Shown here: one piece after another, positions 11,819 through 24,134 of the stretch | How positions within the stretch are numbered: position 1 is the stretch's first letter | How the letters are laid out: the number at the start of each line of letters is the position of its first letter | Position numbers and translations under genes: made by a program | Notes under the pieces: model-generated | The model's database searches: none | What the model saw: only the letters and a program-made list of their open reading frames with translations | What the model was told of the DNA's origin: nothing | NCBI GenBank assembly: GCA_017354895.1 | Contig: CP071494.1 | Location: forward strand, 868,001-932,000 | From: Podospora comata | Taxonomy: Eukaryota; Ascomycota; Sordariomycetes; Sordariales; Podosporaceae | Length of the DNA: 64,000 bases | Direction of reading: 5' to 3'

Positions 11819-13718
11819 ACTTTTCCAGCCAGCCATTGGTCCTTAGCTGCAGACCATCCATCGGCCACGGTTGCCAGTTTCTGATTCATCTCGCTGGGGG
11901 GGCCAAAAGATTGTCTCTTGGTGTTGTCGGAGTTCAGAATAGAGTTTTCATGATTTGTTCATTCAGGGGGGCGTTTCACTGTTACACATTTTGTGGGAAA
12001 AGAACACACTTCTTTTTTGTAGAGGAGAAGAGCAATCCAATCACTCTTTGCCATGATGATGAACAGTAACAGTCCACTACATATAGTCTTACACTCTGGT
12101 ACCTACATTGCCCACCTATCTTATCACCGAGTCTCCCGAGATTGTACTACATACCTATATCTTTTGTCCTCTCGCCTTGCTAGACGGGGGACTTTGGGGA
12201 TAAAGGTTGTTCCAGTAATCTACTACTACCAGGAGGAAACTCGCTGACACTGAGTAAAAAAAACTAGCCCATTCTGTTTTTCTTTCGTCGCCTCCACCGA
12301 ACTACGTCCCACCCTCGGGAGAGAAACCTTCGTATCATCTCCCGTGCCCTTCCCTCTTTCCTTCTATCATGCGGTAACACGCGGGCGCGGACGGGAATGG
12401 ACGAACCACGTCTGTCTGTCCCAAGCCATTTTGTACGTCCGAACCTGCCATGGGCAATCATGAACTACTTTTTTTATTCCCACGGCGGATACCAAGGTAG
12501 GTAGGTAGGTATTTTCCCCTTGATATCTGCAACCCCCGTTTTCCCTAGGTCGCATGGACCATCTGGCACATGATGAGCCACACACTGCCGGCTTCCTTCC
12601 TTGCCTTCCCCTACATGGGCGCCTGTGTTACATACTTGCTGATGGAATATTCCAACCCCTTTTCCAATGGGGACTGGGGAAAATTTTGCTCGCCTGCTTG
12701 CCGGCCGGGAGCATGATTGATGATGGCTGGGAACAAACCCCCCGCCCCCTTGCCCCCGGTTGGGGAGCTTACATGAACAGTTAGTTTGTCTATATCGGAT
12801 GCGGGCATCCTTTGCTGTTGGAAGAACTACCTACCGAAGTATTCGGTAACTGAAGAGAGGGTGTCTAAGAAGGTGAAGGTGACACACGCTACGTGGTTGA
12901 CAGTCGGGGCCGGGGAATTACATGCGGGTAGGTAGTTGAGATATGTAGGGGTTGGTTGAAGGTGGGACATGGGCAGAGAGGGAGACATTCCATGGAAACG
13001 GTGAAAAAATTCATGTGGTACAAATGTCACACATCAAACCCAGCAGAGGGGGTCAGCGGCCGAGAAGTGGGGGATGTGGAATATATGAATGGGTTGATGG
13101 TTAATCCTCAACAATACGTCCCTGCTGTCAGTTGGTTTCTTCCAAACTGACGTTAGGTAGCTGCCTACATTTTAGCAAATTGAAAACAACTCCGAGGAGG
13201 CCGGGTGTAACGTTTTCCATACATCACACCACGCCACTAGACTTTCACAAGAGTTACGACTGTTCTTTGTGTTCAGTTGGCGCGGTACTTACCTCGTGGA
13301 CAAGCACGACGGTCAAGGGCGCGGCCCTAAAAACCTCTAGCAACTTCCTTCAGAGACCGCGGAAAGCTTTACGCATTTTCTCATTCGAGCCATGCGTTAC
13401 GAGGAGGTACAGATAGGCCTTTCTTTTTTATTTTTACTTCAGTTCTGGTATAATAAGACTCCAAGGATTAGAAATACGTGCACCAGAGGCTGAACCAAGA
13501 CCCATCTTTACCGGGGACATACATCCTCCGTACTTTCCAAGCTTTCGTCCCTTCGTTGTATCATCCTCCATCCCAACTTACCATCCCAACTTTCCCCCAT
13601 CATCAGATCAACTCAAGGAAACATTCCACACATCAGCACCCAATCAAAGTAATCACATCAAATCATTTATTCCCCCCTCTATAACCCCCCCTCCCCTGCC
13701 TTCTCCTCATCCCAGCCT
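11819..13718. other. intergenic spacer
   Basis: Nothing recognisable on either strand. A short GTAG tandem run lies at about 12497-12511. The right end lies beyond the stop of the minus-strand Dap1-like gene and is its 3' flank. Confidence 0.55.
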
Positions 13719-14137
13719 CTACTCAAAGTTCGTAGCCCCCTCCACCCTTCCCACAACATTATACCTCTTACTAAAAAACGTAACCCAATCATTCAACGTC
13801 TCCTTCTCCTTCTCCGTCAGCCCAGACCAGTCGGCATCCACATCCTCGACCTTTTTCGAGGTCTTGCCCAGGGCCTTGGAGGCGTCCTTTCCGGCAAAGA
13901 CATGGTAGGTGCCGCCGGGGAGGTAGGACTTGTTGCCCGTCACGTCGTAGACGAGGCCCTTGATGGCGACGTAACATTTCCCGTCTGCTTGTTCACCTGT
14001 TTTTTGAGTTAGAAAATGTGTGAGGGTGAAAGGGTGGTAGATATACCGTTTGCTTTGGCCAGCTCCGAGAGAGAGATTGGGTCGTCCTTTGGGGGGTTGA
14101 GCTGGACGGGGGTTTTGGGTTCGAATTTGCCGGACAT
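13719..14137 (-). CDS. DAP1: cytochrome b5-like haem/steroid-binding protein (Dap1/MAPR family)
   Basis: Two exons, 14137-14047 and 13996-13719, are joined over a 50 bp intron (GTATAT...ACAG), giving 122 residues. The joined frame reads ELAKANGEQADGKCYVAIKG and continues with YDVTGNKSYLPGGTYHVFAG, the hallmark of the membrane-associated progesterone receptor (MAPR) branch of the cytochrome b5 fold. Tyr residues in YDVT and YLPGG are the family's haem-contacting positions. The family supports cytochrome P450 enzymes of sterol synthesis and DNA-damage tolerance in yeast. No N-terminal membrane anchor is present, so this is a soluble short form. The start at MSGKFEP is chosen because upstream in-frame sequence is low complexity. 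It is divergent from the Mgr3-like gene across 537 bp. Confidence 0.88.
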
Positions 14138-14674
14138 TTTGACAGATTTTGTGATGTGGGATTTATGTGCTGAGTGAACGATGTTAGTGGTGAGATGTGG
14201 TTGTGTTGGTGATAAGGGGGGCTGCTCAGGGGAAGCTGATGGCGAGCTCAAGTGGGGGGCGGGGTAAAATAGCTACCGCCGGCAGAAAAGGGAAACATAC
14301 AGCTTTCGGTCAGACAGAAAGGTTTGTTGATTCTGAATATCTTTGTTAGATCTGGCGGAGCCTGAAAGCAGGTAAGAAATACTTACGTACTGGAGAACCC
14401 TGAGTCAAGAATCTTGTGATTGTTCAGTTGACACAACAGATGAACCTCGGGATTGTGGCGGCTCGACAGCGATCAGGCTGGGACCTGGGCAATGACGTGC
14501 AGCGGCCGCCAAGAAAAGGACGGTTTGGTGCCTCAGGCACTATTGTCTCATCTGCGAAGCTTAGGTTAGCTTCCGGAGAGAGCTGCCAAGAGCTATGACC
14601 TAAGCTCCCAAAAGTTTCCTTCAACTCCAGGTTCAAGGGTTATCACCAGAAGTGGGAATTGCCCAACTTTCACC
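14138..14674. promoter_or_regulatory. shared divergent promoter region of DAP1-like and Mgr3-like genes
   Basis: A 537 bp spacer between two start codons on opposite strands must contain both promoters. I could not assign a clear TATA box on either strand. Confidence 0.5.
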
Positions 14675-16449
14675 ATGCCGGTTCCAAGAATAGCCGGTCT
14701 ACGGGCTGTAGGAGCGCAGAGACTACTTTCCACACCACGAAGAAGCCCGCAAACAGCGCTCAATGGAGCTCGTCAATCCCTCGGAATCGACCAGCAAGGC
14801 CGTCTAAAGTCGACAACCCCACCACCGGGCGGTGGACAAGGGGCAGGTCAACAACAGGGGCAGGGCAAAGAGGGCGAGCAAGGAGAGGCTCAGAAGGAAC
14901 AGTTCAAGAAGGGGTTATGGTCAACATTCTGGACGCTATGGAAGAGGGACATGAAGCGAGGATGGGAAATCACGAAAAAGACATCGCTCAAACAGACATG
15001 GAAGGAAGAGCCAATCGGTCTGGTCATCGGCGCCGTTGGTGCGACACTCTCCATGTGTTTCCTCGCTTTTACCTTTTACCAATACTTTGCCTACTACAAC
15101 TCTCCCACGTTCACCGTTTTCCCCGAGGACGTCGCCTTCGCGTTGAGGAAAGCTCTCTACTTTGGTGACTTCAAAAAGGACACCAAGCGCGCGCTGCATT
15201 ACTACAAGCAGGCTATCGAGCTCTGCCAGGAGCACAAACTCGACCACTTCTCCGACGAGGTGATGGGCATCAAGCTCAAGCTCGCCGACTGGCTCGAGAA
15301 GATCGACAACCACCGCAACGCTATTCACATTCTCGAGAACCTGCTCTCTGACTGCCAGCGCTGGATCGTTGCGTTTGAGAAGGCGGAAAAGGAGGAGATT
15401 TTGCCGGGGCAAAAGAACTACAAGCCTCAGCATGCTATCAAGGCTGTGGAAGGTGAGACACCGGGTGAGGTCAAGATGGTTGTTATCCCACCGCCACCGG
15501 TTGAGGAAGAGGGAGGAGCCAAGTCAGAAGGAGAGGCGGCTGCTCAACAACAGCAACAACCACCACCAACCAACCCAGACGGCACACCTATTCAGCCAAA
15601 AGAAACTTTCCGCGGCAAGCGCACACGTCTATTGATGAAGTCGATTGGCATTGCTGTTAAGCTCGCCTCTCTCTACTCTGATGACCATGTTCTAGAGCGG
15701 GAAACCGCCCACGAGAAGCTCGTCTGGGCCGTGGAAACCAACCTCAGAGAACTGGCTCGCCGGCAAAAGGAGCCCCTCAAAGAAGGAGAGGGCAAATGGA
15801 TGACACCCGAGGAAATCGGCGGCACGCTCGAATCTCTGGCGCACGACTACCAAGCCCAGGCCCAGCATCACTTGGCCGTGCCTCTTCTCTTCCAAGCACT
15901 AAGAATGTGCGATCAACCATGCCATACAGCCATGCTTAGTATGTTTTTTTTTAAAATTCATCTCCCTTTTTTGACCAAATTTTCACTAACATGCATCTAG
16001 TGTCCAACATATCCACCTCGTTCGCCGAACACCCCCTCCTCCCACCCGGTGACTCCCCCGTTGATGCTCTGATGGAGCAAGACGCCTCCAAGATTTTTGC
16101 TACAGCCAAGCAGCAGCGCTCTGCGTACTTAGAGGCGGCGGAGAGATGGGCGCAGAACGCGATTGCGCAGGCGAAGAGGACGACGGGGGAGGAGAGGACT
16201 GAGGAGTGCGATCAGGCTTGTGCTGCGGCGGTGATCAATTATGGGTCTATTCTTGCGCTGCAGGGGAAGACGGAGGAGGCGAGGAAGAAGTTTGAGCAGG
16301 CGAGGGAGATGATTGGGAAGATGGAGGGGGGGGATAAGGGGGTGTATGAGAGGGAGGTGGAGGAGGGGTTGAGAAAATTGAATGGAGAGGGGGAGGACAA
16401 GAAGAAGGCAAAGCAGAAGATTATGCCTGGGGGGGTTGTGCCTAGGTAG
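14675..16449 (+). CDS. MGR3: Mgr3-like mitochondrial TPR protein
   Basis: Exons 14675-15938 and 16001-16449 join over a 62 bp intron (GTATGT...CTAG), giving 570 residues. The N-terminus is Arg/Ser-rich and lacks acids (MPVPRIAGLRAVGAQRLLST), as expected for a mitochondrial presequence. A Gly/Gln-rich linker follows, then one membrane segment at about 113-136 (IGLVIGAVGATLSMCFLAF). The remainder is helical, with TPR-like pairs such as RALHYYKQAIELCQEH, RNAIHILENLLSDC and a C-terminal INYGSILALQGKTEEARKKF. In yeast, Mgr3 works with Mgr1 to present substrates to the i-AAA protease in the inner membrane. Assignment to that family rests on the presequence, single anchor and TPR layout, and on length close to the usual 500-600. 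A short polyQ/Pro insert lies near residue 290. Confidence 0.8.
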
Positions 16450-19400
16450 GGTGGGTTGATTAGGGGGGGGGAGGGGCAGGGATTGTGACTGGGGCGGTAG
16501 GGGTGGTTGCCTTGAGGGAGCTACAGAGGTGTGCAAAGAGCAGAGGACCATCCTAGGTTCCAAGGTGGAGCTGGGGATTTTGCTGTCGGTTCCCTGGTTT
16601 TAGGACCAATGGAAGTGGTAAATGGACGCCCGACAGTTGTCGGTGATGGGCTGCCGCAGTGGTGGGTAACCACTTTATTACTGCCTTGCTTGGTTTATGT
16701 CAGCGGCCCAGGCGGGTCTTTTGAAGGTCAGGGGGGGACGGCAGTTGTGCTTGCCGCACACACACGGAGAGGGAGGGAGGGAGGGAACATGTCTCCAACA
16801 CGTGAAGAACCTCTTGGCTAATAACGACATTCAACCCTGACCATACTGCAGATATCCTGCTGCTGCTGGTGCTGTGATCATTCGGTCCTTTGGTCGGGAG
16901 CTACAAGATCTCATTGGACGGGCTGGGTTGGAGCCCCCTGACTGAAGTAAGCAAGCATATCGGGCATCTAGAGGGCCCTCGGTCTTTATGGCATCTTTCA
17001 TGAGGCCTCGAATCATCTATGGAATACCGGGCATTCCTCAAGTCTGGTACTGCCGGTCTCCCTCTCGGGAAGCTCGACCTAATCGAGAAGGAGGAAAAGA
17101 TACGAAGTGGCCACCTTAGGTACATGGGGTGTACCTTGAGGAACAGAACTCCCTGCAGATTCTGCAGATATGGGATCGGCCCGGGTGTGTGGAACGATGG
17201 GTGCTGGTTGATGGAAGTGGCACTCTGAAAGTGGATGATGCTACATGCCTTGAGCAGTATGGTTCGAGTTTTGGGCGGAACCGCAGGGCTGGATAGAGGG
17301 TTGAGGCTCAACGGGAGGGAGGGAGCGGCAGCCAATGTCCGTGTCCTCGGTTTCGGTGAGGATCTGCTCAGTGCCTGGACTTTTGTGTGATATAGCTGTT
17401 TTGTATTATTATGTGTGTGTGGGGGGGTGGAAGGAAAGAGAAAATGATGATACCCCTTTCTGTATATATGGAAATTGTAACGAAAAATACACAGCTCTCC
17501 ATGCTTTTTTATCGGCCACTTGTGGTAGAGCTGGAGAGGTTGATACTGTGAGGGCGGGGGTGTCGTGAAAACTGGGCGAGTCTGGAGATGGGGATTTATT
17601 TGGGGATGGCTGGACAAGGGGCTGCTTGTACGAGAGTTGATACTAGACTAGTTGCTTGTTATCACAGAGCTCTGGGCATTCTATCCGTTGATAGCTCTGG
17701 TGTAAGGACAATGGCGTTGACACCTTTGGTTGTAAGCAACCAAGCTGATTAGATAGCTTGGTTGTGAGTACCTATGTTGTAGGATGATCGCATCCGATAT
17801 AGAGATATGCTAGATGAAGCCTGACCATCAGCTGTTTGTTTTTTATTCTCTCTGGCATTTCCATCGCAGCTTTGTAACGGCTTTTTCGGACACGATCTTG
17901 TCCCGTTCTCCCCCCAGCTTGAGATCCACGTTTTGCTTTCTAGTATTCCATCGACATGATCTGCTTACCTACCCCCCTAGCTTACAATATCTTGACCTAA
18001 GCTTTACGAATCCTTGTCCGCATTTTGGAGTTGGATACTTTTCTTGTGTTCCAGGATAGGAAATATCTAGTTATTTATACACGAGGTAGCCACGAGTTTC
18101 TTGGCTGGGCGGTTAGCCGTCAGCATGTCATTCATTCATTCATTCATACCTAACCAGAGGTAGCCGAAACCTGCTTGGCTCTCGGTGACCCATCATCACA
18201 CCATCCATTTTGATAATGAGACCTACCTAGGCTTTTCGGTCGAGGCCGCTGCAGCTGTATTCTTTATTCCAAACTCTGGACAGCATGAATACTACTCTGG
18301 ACATCAGAGAGTGCATGAATAGATGGAAACCCTTGGCATCGGCCCATGTAAGCCCTCCTCGCAAGAATTGCCTTGAGGGTACCTGGTAGTCAAAGCATAC
18401 CTAGGCCTGCTACAGTGTAGTAGTCCACTCCCATCACGACAGTCTATAACCCTACTTCGACGGCTCAGCCCGCTGCCACCGCACCAAACTCCCCCTAACC
18501 AACCAATATGAACCTCTTGAACAAGAACACGCAAAAGAAAATGACGACACTATCAGACCACTTCTGCGTCGTCCATCCCGTGTCTCGATATGCAACACAA
18601 TCTAATCTTCCCTCTCCCGCAGACGACGACGGAATTGCGGGATAGCGGCGAGACATCACCGAACCCGGGCAGCCAGCCAGCCAGCCCCAAATAACAAGGC
18701 TGGCAAAGGTAACCATGAAAGGAGGGTGCGGCTGGGACAGGGGTTGTAAAGGTTGCAATCTTGCATGAAGAAAATTGTTAAGGTCACCGCTCCCGTCGCT
18801 ATTTGCTGGGAAACCTCTCAAAACACGTGGAGAATGAGAAGGCGAACGGGCCTGGCTTGCATTAGGGTCGGTCGTGATGGAGGGGAGGTGGGTGGGTCTT
18901 GGGAGTTGACCAATCGAGGCTGCAGCGCATAACCAAGACTGAAATGGAAATTCTGCGTGTTCAATCATGGTCATTGGAATTCGACATGTTTATTGCAATT
19001 GCGTCCTCATCGTGGCGAGGGCATCGCTGTCGGGGGGATCGGACCCTCAGGGTTACTGCCAATATGGATCATCAGGATGTTTTGTACGCAAAGCTACGAT
19101 GCTGATTTGGTCTCCTGTGCAATGTAGGTAGCTTGTTGCCGATACTATTCCGTCTGGGGTTTGTGGAAATCTTTCCGCGTGTGTGTCTCCATTAGGATCC
19201 AGCCTCTTTCAATAGTGCTAACGACACAGCTCGTGTTTCTACATACGCAAGGTATACTTCCGAATTGCAGGCCCACGACGAGAAAAAGAGGTGGTGTCTT
19301 TCATTCTAGAAGCCCTGAGGAGAGTGGGCGTCTGCAGGAAATACGGGTGCCTGGCCTGGATGCACTACATGGTTGTTTCGGAGGACAGTTTTGACTGGCG

Positions 19401-22400
19401 ATATGTCAAACAGACGCTTGAGGCTGGCCAGATGAGGACTTGTGCCGGTTTTGAGCAGGGCAAGGGTCCGTCCTTGCTATGTGCTCCGGAGGGGGTTCCG
19501 AGGACCTCTGTATACACCTGCAAGGGCGTTGAGTTGGACGTCCGAAGTCGACCTTTGCATGCTCTAAAGCACATACCGCGCTCAGACAAGACCTACACTG
19601 GGAAGGTAACCTGAATTCGATGTGAAGTCCAACCGAGCCAGCTCGAAGGTCGCAACTGTGGCTGCTGATAGGTTCCCGGGCATACTGTCGGTCGATCAAC
19701 TGTGTAACCTGACGAAACCGTTGTCGGGTCTTTTGTTGTGGCCACGGGGATAAGACTCTGAGCGTGTCATTGGAGAGCTTCTGGGGTTCTGGATGCCAGG
19801 TTCTTCATCTGACGTGGGATGAAGTGTTGGGCACCCACGAGCGCATATCGAGGAACCTTGAATGTTCTAGAGAGAGAGGAAGGAGAAGGCATCGGATGTG
19901 GACCCCAACCGCGCTCCGATGGTGTTGATCATGTAACTGGTGTGTGGATGTGATCAAGGCAGAGAGCAATTGAAGTTGATAAGCGTCCATAAGCCAGCTG
20001 TCAGCCTCGGTCAGCGTGTGGGGTAAGGTGTCGGGGTGCCTGCCAAACATGGGGCGTCAGGCGACCATTTGATTGGTTTATTCGTCTCAAAAGGCGGAGT
20101 CTTGGCTTGGGGTTAAGCTTAAATATGGATTGGTCCGAGCGTCTGTCGTTTTCCTTTAGGACACTGGGACCCACTTTTCCGAACCTCCTCGATTCCATCT
20201 TTGCTACTCCTGGCGTAAGTGATAGACATGCAAAGTGTGCTCTAAGCGATGCGCCTAATACTTCCTCTATGTGAACTGCGAGCGGGCCGTCTGCCCGTAC
20301 TTGGGGTGACACCCATCAATCTCACCACTAGTCTTGGCAGCCCCCAACGCTCAAGAGAGAAAGTCGAGATTTGGGCCCCCAGGTCATTTTCGGTGCCCTT
20401 TTAGCGAGTCCAGGTATTTCTATGTGAGTACCTGTATATCTGCGGGCTTCGTTGACGTATTTCTCTTTCTCCCGACCCAGATATATCTAGGGATCAGTCA
20501 AACCACAGAAGCTCCACGAGTCGAGATCTCTGCATATCAGATCTGGTTAAGGTTATCCCGTCAGAGCCTTGTTTGCTGCAGTACGGCCATGCATTACTCG
20601 ACGGGCCGCTGGCTAACAAATCTTGGCGCTCTTCATCGTGGGCTTTATGGGTGTCGTCCAAGTCAGCTCCGGACCCAGAGGTATGGTTCTGTTGGAGCAC
20701 CAACGCCACAAAGGCTACTGCGTCAACCGTATGCTATACGATGTATTGTATCTTGAAGCTGCTTCTTGCACAGCCGTTTCTTGCTCGGACTGATTAGCTG
20801 AACATAGCACCAGTTCGTAGCTTGGACACAAACTGGGCGAGAGTAAAGCAAGCTAGTCTTTGCCTCACGATAAGAAAAGGAGAGCAATGAAGGAGGGGAC
20901 TAGACGCAACGTGGTCAACCGCACCCTTGCATGAACCTGCATCGGTGCCAGTAATAGTAATATCTAGTGAGCAAGATCATGTATCTAAATCTCTGCAACC
21001 CCGCTCCCGTAAGAGGCCGATAGCCGAATATGATTGTTTCCCTCGATGCCTGGCCTGCTTCCAGGTTGACATTTTAGAAACACTATGTTTGGAATCACTG
21101 TCAAGAAGTGCCCCGCAAGAACCCCGGGGTAGTGGCCAAGGGGGGGATCAGGATTGACGGAAAAAAGACCCTGGGAAATCGGTACATCTCATCCTCAACA
21201 GCACAACATCTACCCCACAGACGCAGACCGATGTTCGACAGAGACATGATCCCAGGCAACAACGTTTTCAGTGCTGCCAGTGGACGGCCAAGCTACACCT
21301 TGATTGATTAGCTCCCAGCCACATCCAGCCCATATTGTTCAGGAGGGTGTTTCGGCAGCTGCCGGTCTTTTTGGCCATGACGGCCCCCACTGACCAGAAA
21401 TTCCCACAATTCCTTCCCGGTCTCATTGCCGTCGAGCTCAGAGGACGCGTACCTCATGCTGGGCGCAATATCGAGCGGGCCTTTTCTGTGCTCAAGTTCA
21501 TGAACATAGATCAGATCCTGCGCAGCAGAAGCACGAGACCGGCGTGAAAGCGCACCAATGGCAGCAAGCATGGCGCAATGTCTCTTGTCTCTTGTCTCTC
21601 GTGATAAGATAATCAGCCTGGGTATTTTGGGAAGGTGGGGATGACTGAGGTGTAGCATGCAGTTTGGTTAAGCTTTTCGACCACGATGAATTGAGGAAGG
21701 CGTGAAACGGACAGAGGCATCCGCGCTCCACTGGCCGCTGCCCCATACTCGTCTCTTCCAGGTTGTTTTTACACCTCAACATGGAACCTGTTGCCTTCAA
21801 AAAGTAATTCCAATGATCGCCGTTTTCTGGCTACCTACCTTACGTATTACACCGACAATCCTTAGGTGAATCCCGTCGGCAGCGGCGCCTAATCAGGTTG
21901 GTGTCTCCCCTGCCCGACGCTAGACCCGACGTCCTGGGCAGCGATTTCTACGACTGGGCGGCTCGTATAACCGCGTCCGCTATCACCATCATCCCACCAA
22001 ATCGTTAGTTCTAGCACCGTTTCATCCCCCACAGCAGAAATCCAAACAGGAAACTGTTTCGTCTTCTTTCTGCCTCCAGGCCTCACATTACCGCTTCACG
22101 AGAAAGTAGACGACATGTTTGTCATCCTTTATTCCGCTGCGAAAAATTGCAATGTTGCTGACAGAGATGGACAGAAGGTTGCAAATCTGCAAAGAGACGC
22201 CTTCCTCCACCAATCATAAGCGCCGGACGGGGCGAGTTTCTAGAGCAATACCTGGCGGCTGAAACCCTCTTGTTCAACAGCGTCCCATTACTCGGTGCAG
22301 GCAGCCTTGGGGGGTGGAGATGGTGTTCTGCTCCAAGCCTTACAGGGCTCCCGGCAGCGCCGTCCAGTGGCGCGGGTCTAACCAGCTTTCGGCACGTACA

Positions 22401-23392
22401 CGCCTTGTCTGTCGATATTGCTCTGTTGGAAATGATTTCGTATTGGTTTACTCATCATTTGCTTTGTGAAATCCGTAACGAAACCTGATATTTTGACGTC
22501 ACTCTCGACAACACCGAATTCCCGGCCGCTGTCATTCTCGATGCTCGCAGGCATGACAAGAATAGCAGATTATGAAAGCATGGAACACCTCGGGGCTTCG
22601 CGCTATCTGCTGACTTTTATGAGCGCTGCAGGTGAGAGATATCGTGAGTTTCTACTGGCCCATCAGCATAGCTCGCTCCGAATGGGGAAAGTAGGGGTGA
22701 ATTGGATTTCACAATACCGAACGGCGGCCCCGAGAATACACCGTTAGTCGGTTCAATCCCAGGAGGAACCGGTTCCCTGGATTGCGTGTGTCTAAGCCCG
22801 ACATCACCTCAACACTTGACCTATGGAGAATTGTTCCGAACGGGACTCGGATAAGGAGTCTACAGTTCTTTCCGGCCGTCACTTTATGGGCAAAGTCCCT
22901 GCAAACCAGGCGCATTACAATGCGGAAGCATGTGCAGAAGGGCGGTCTCCAGATTGCGTCCTGGGGTCCCATCTCATGCAGCTCGCGGTACAAAGTACTT
23001 CGCTGGCTTGACTGACCCCTGGAACCCCCCGCTCCCCCTCCATCATATGCTCCCCACTTGGGACCCCTGTTGACAGCCCAAGATACATTGTACACACGAA
23101 GGAGTTGCCTCGACTACATCGACATGTACCCTCAACCTGACGCCGCTGCCATGCGGGTTGGCGTCGCCTCACACCGTGGAGACCTCCTGTCAACAGCCGT
23201 TCTGGGTCCGGTATCAGGCTCTTGATGGATATAATAACACGCTCCCCGGTCTTCATCAGCCTTGGCCTCGAGACGCAGCTTACTTGCTTCACCCATCCTC
23301 ACTTTGACCACGTCAAGTCTTAGTCAAATACTCGCCACCTGCTTCTTGCTTTGTATATCCTGACATACATCAAACTTCTCATTAACAACGAC
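16450..23392. other. 6.9 kb gene-poor region (left part of the desert)
   Basis: No recognisable protein on either strand. The longest open frames (up to about 238 codons, at 16901-17617 minus) have low-complexity or random-looking composition and no motif. A CATT tetranucleotide run is at 18129-18147. No terminal repeats, transposase-like or reverse-transcriptase-like motifs were seen. The last few hundred bases are the leader of the bZIP gene. Confidence 0.5.
18129..18147. repeat. CATT tetranucleotide run
   Basis: About five tandem CATT units in non-coding DNA. Confidence 0.8.
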
Positions 23393-24134
23393 ATGGAAGA
23401 TTTTGGAAGCGCTCTCGACATGCCTTCACCTTCCAACTCACTATATTATGTGTATGGGGACGGAGAACACTACTCTTCTGGCTCACAAAGCCCCAGCAAC
23501 TCGACCGTGAGTCTTTATTCATCCATAGAACGGACAGTGCTGACAGTCAAATCAAGTACGACATGGCGTCCACGACAGATCTCACTAGCTTTGCCAGCGT
23601 GTACCCAAATACGGAACACGAGGAGGAGTCAGGACCGCAGGATCAACAACAAAAGCCAGCAGCCAAGAGAAAACGTGAGAACCGCTACAAGAATGCCCCT
23701 CCCTCCGTCTTGTCGGTATGTAAAATCCTCGTGCGGCGGCCAATTACTGACCGTCAGGCTCGTGACTTGACCCTTCCTTGCTTCCGAATATCCACTGACA
23801 TATTGTCTATAATCAGAGGCGTCGAGCACAGAACCGTGCTTCACAGAGGGCTTACCGGGAGCGGAAGGATCAGAGAATCAAGGACCTTGAGCAGATGCTC
23901 AATGATGCCAAGCAGCGGAACGATGTTCTCAACCAGGCCTACGCAGCGCTCCATGCCGAATATGTCTCCCTCAGACGGTCTCGGCTCGAAGACCAGCAAT
24001 ACCACCACCAGCAACCCGATTTGACATATGGCAACTCGCATCACGGCATGGGATTGGAGACGACAGGAACCGAGGGACTGGATATGGAGTTGTTTGTCTA
24101 TCCGGATCTAAATCCAGGATATTCGCTCAACTGA
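23393..24134 (+). CDS. bZIP transcription factor, Yap/AP-1-like basic region
   Basis: Three exons, 23393-23506, 23557-23715 and 23817-24134, all join in phase 0, giving 196 residues. The introns are 50 and 101 bp (GTGAGT, GTATGT). Exon 3 opens exactly at the basic region, RRRAQNRASQRAYRERKDQR, whose QNRASQRAxRxR core is the fungal Yap/AP-1 variant. A leucine-type zipper follows (DLEQML...VLNQAYAALHAEYVSL). The N-terminal half is Ser/Pro-rich and then Lys/Arg-rich (AAKRKRENRYKN), a possible nuclear signal. There is no Cys-rich redox domain like that of Yap1, so this is a short Yap-like factor of unknown targets. An in-frame ATG-less extension precedes the chosen start, and MEDFGSALDM is the first plausible Met. 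Confidence 0.88.

Noticed and set aside
16901-17617. 238-codon minus-strand frame
   Set aside because: Pro/Ser/His-rich with no recognisable domain; likely chance in CT-rich DNA.
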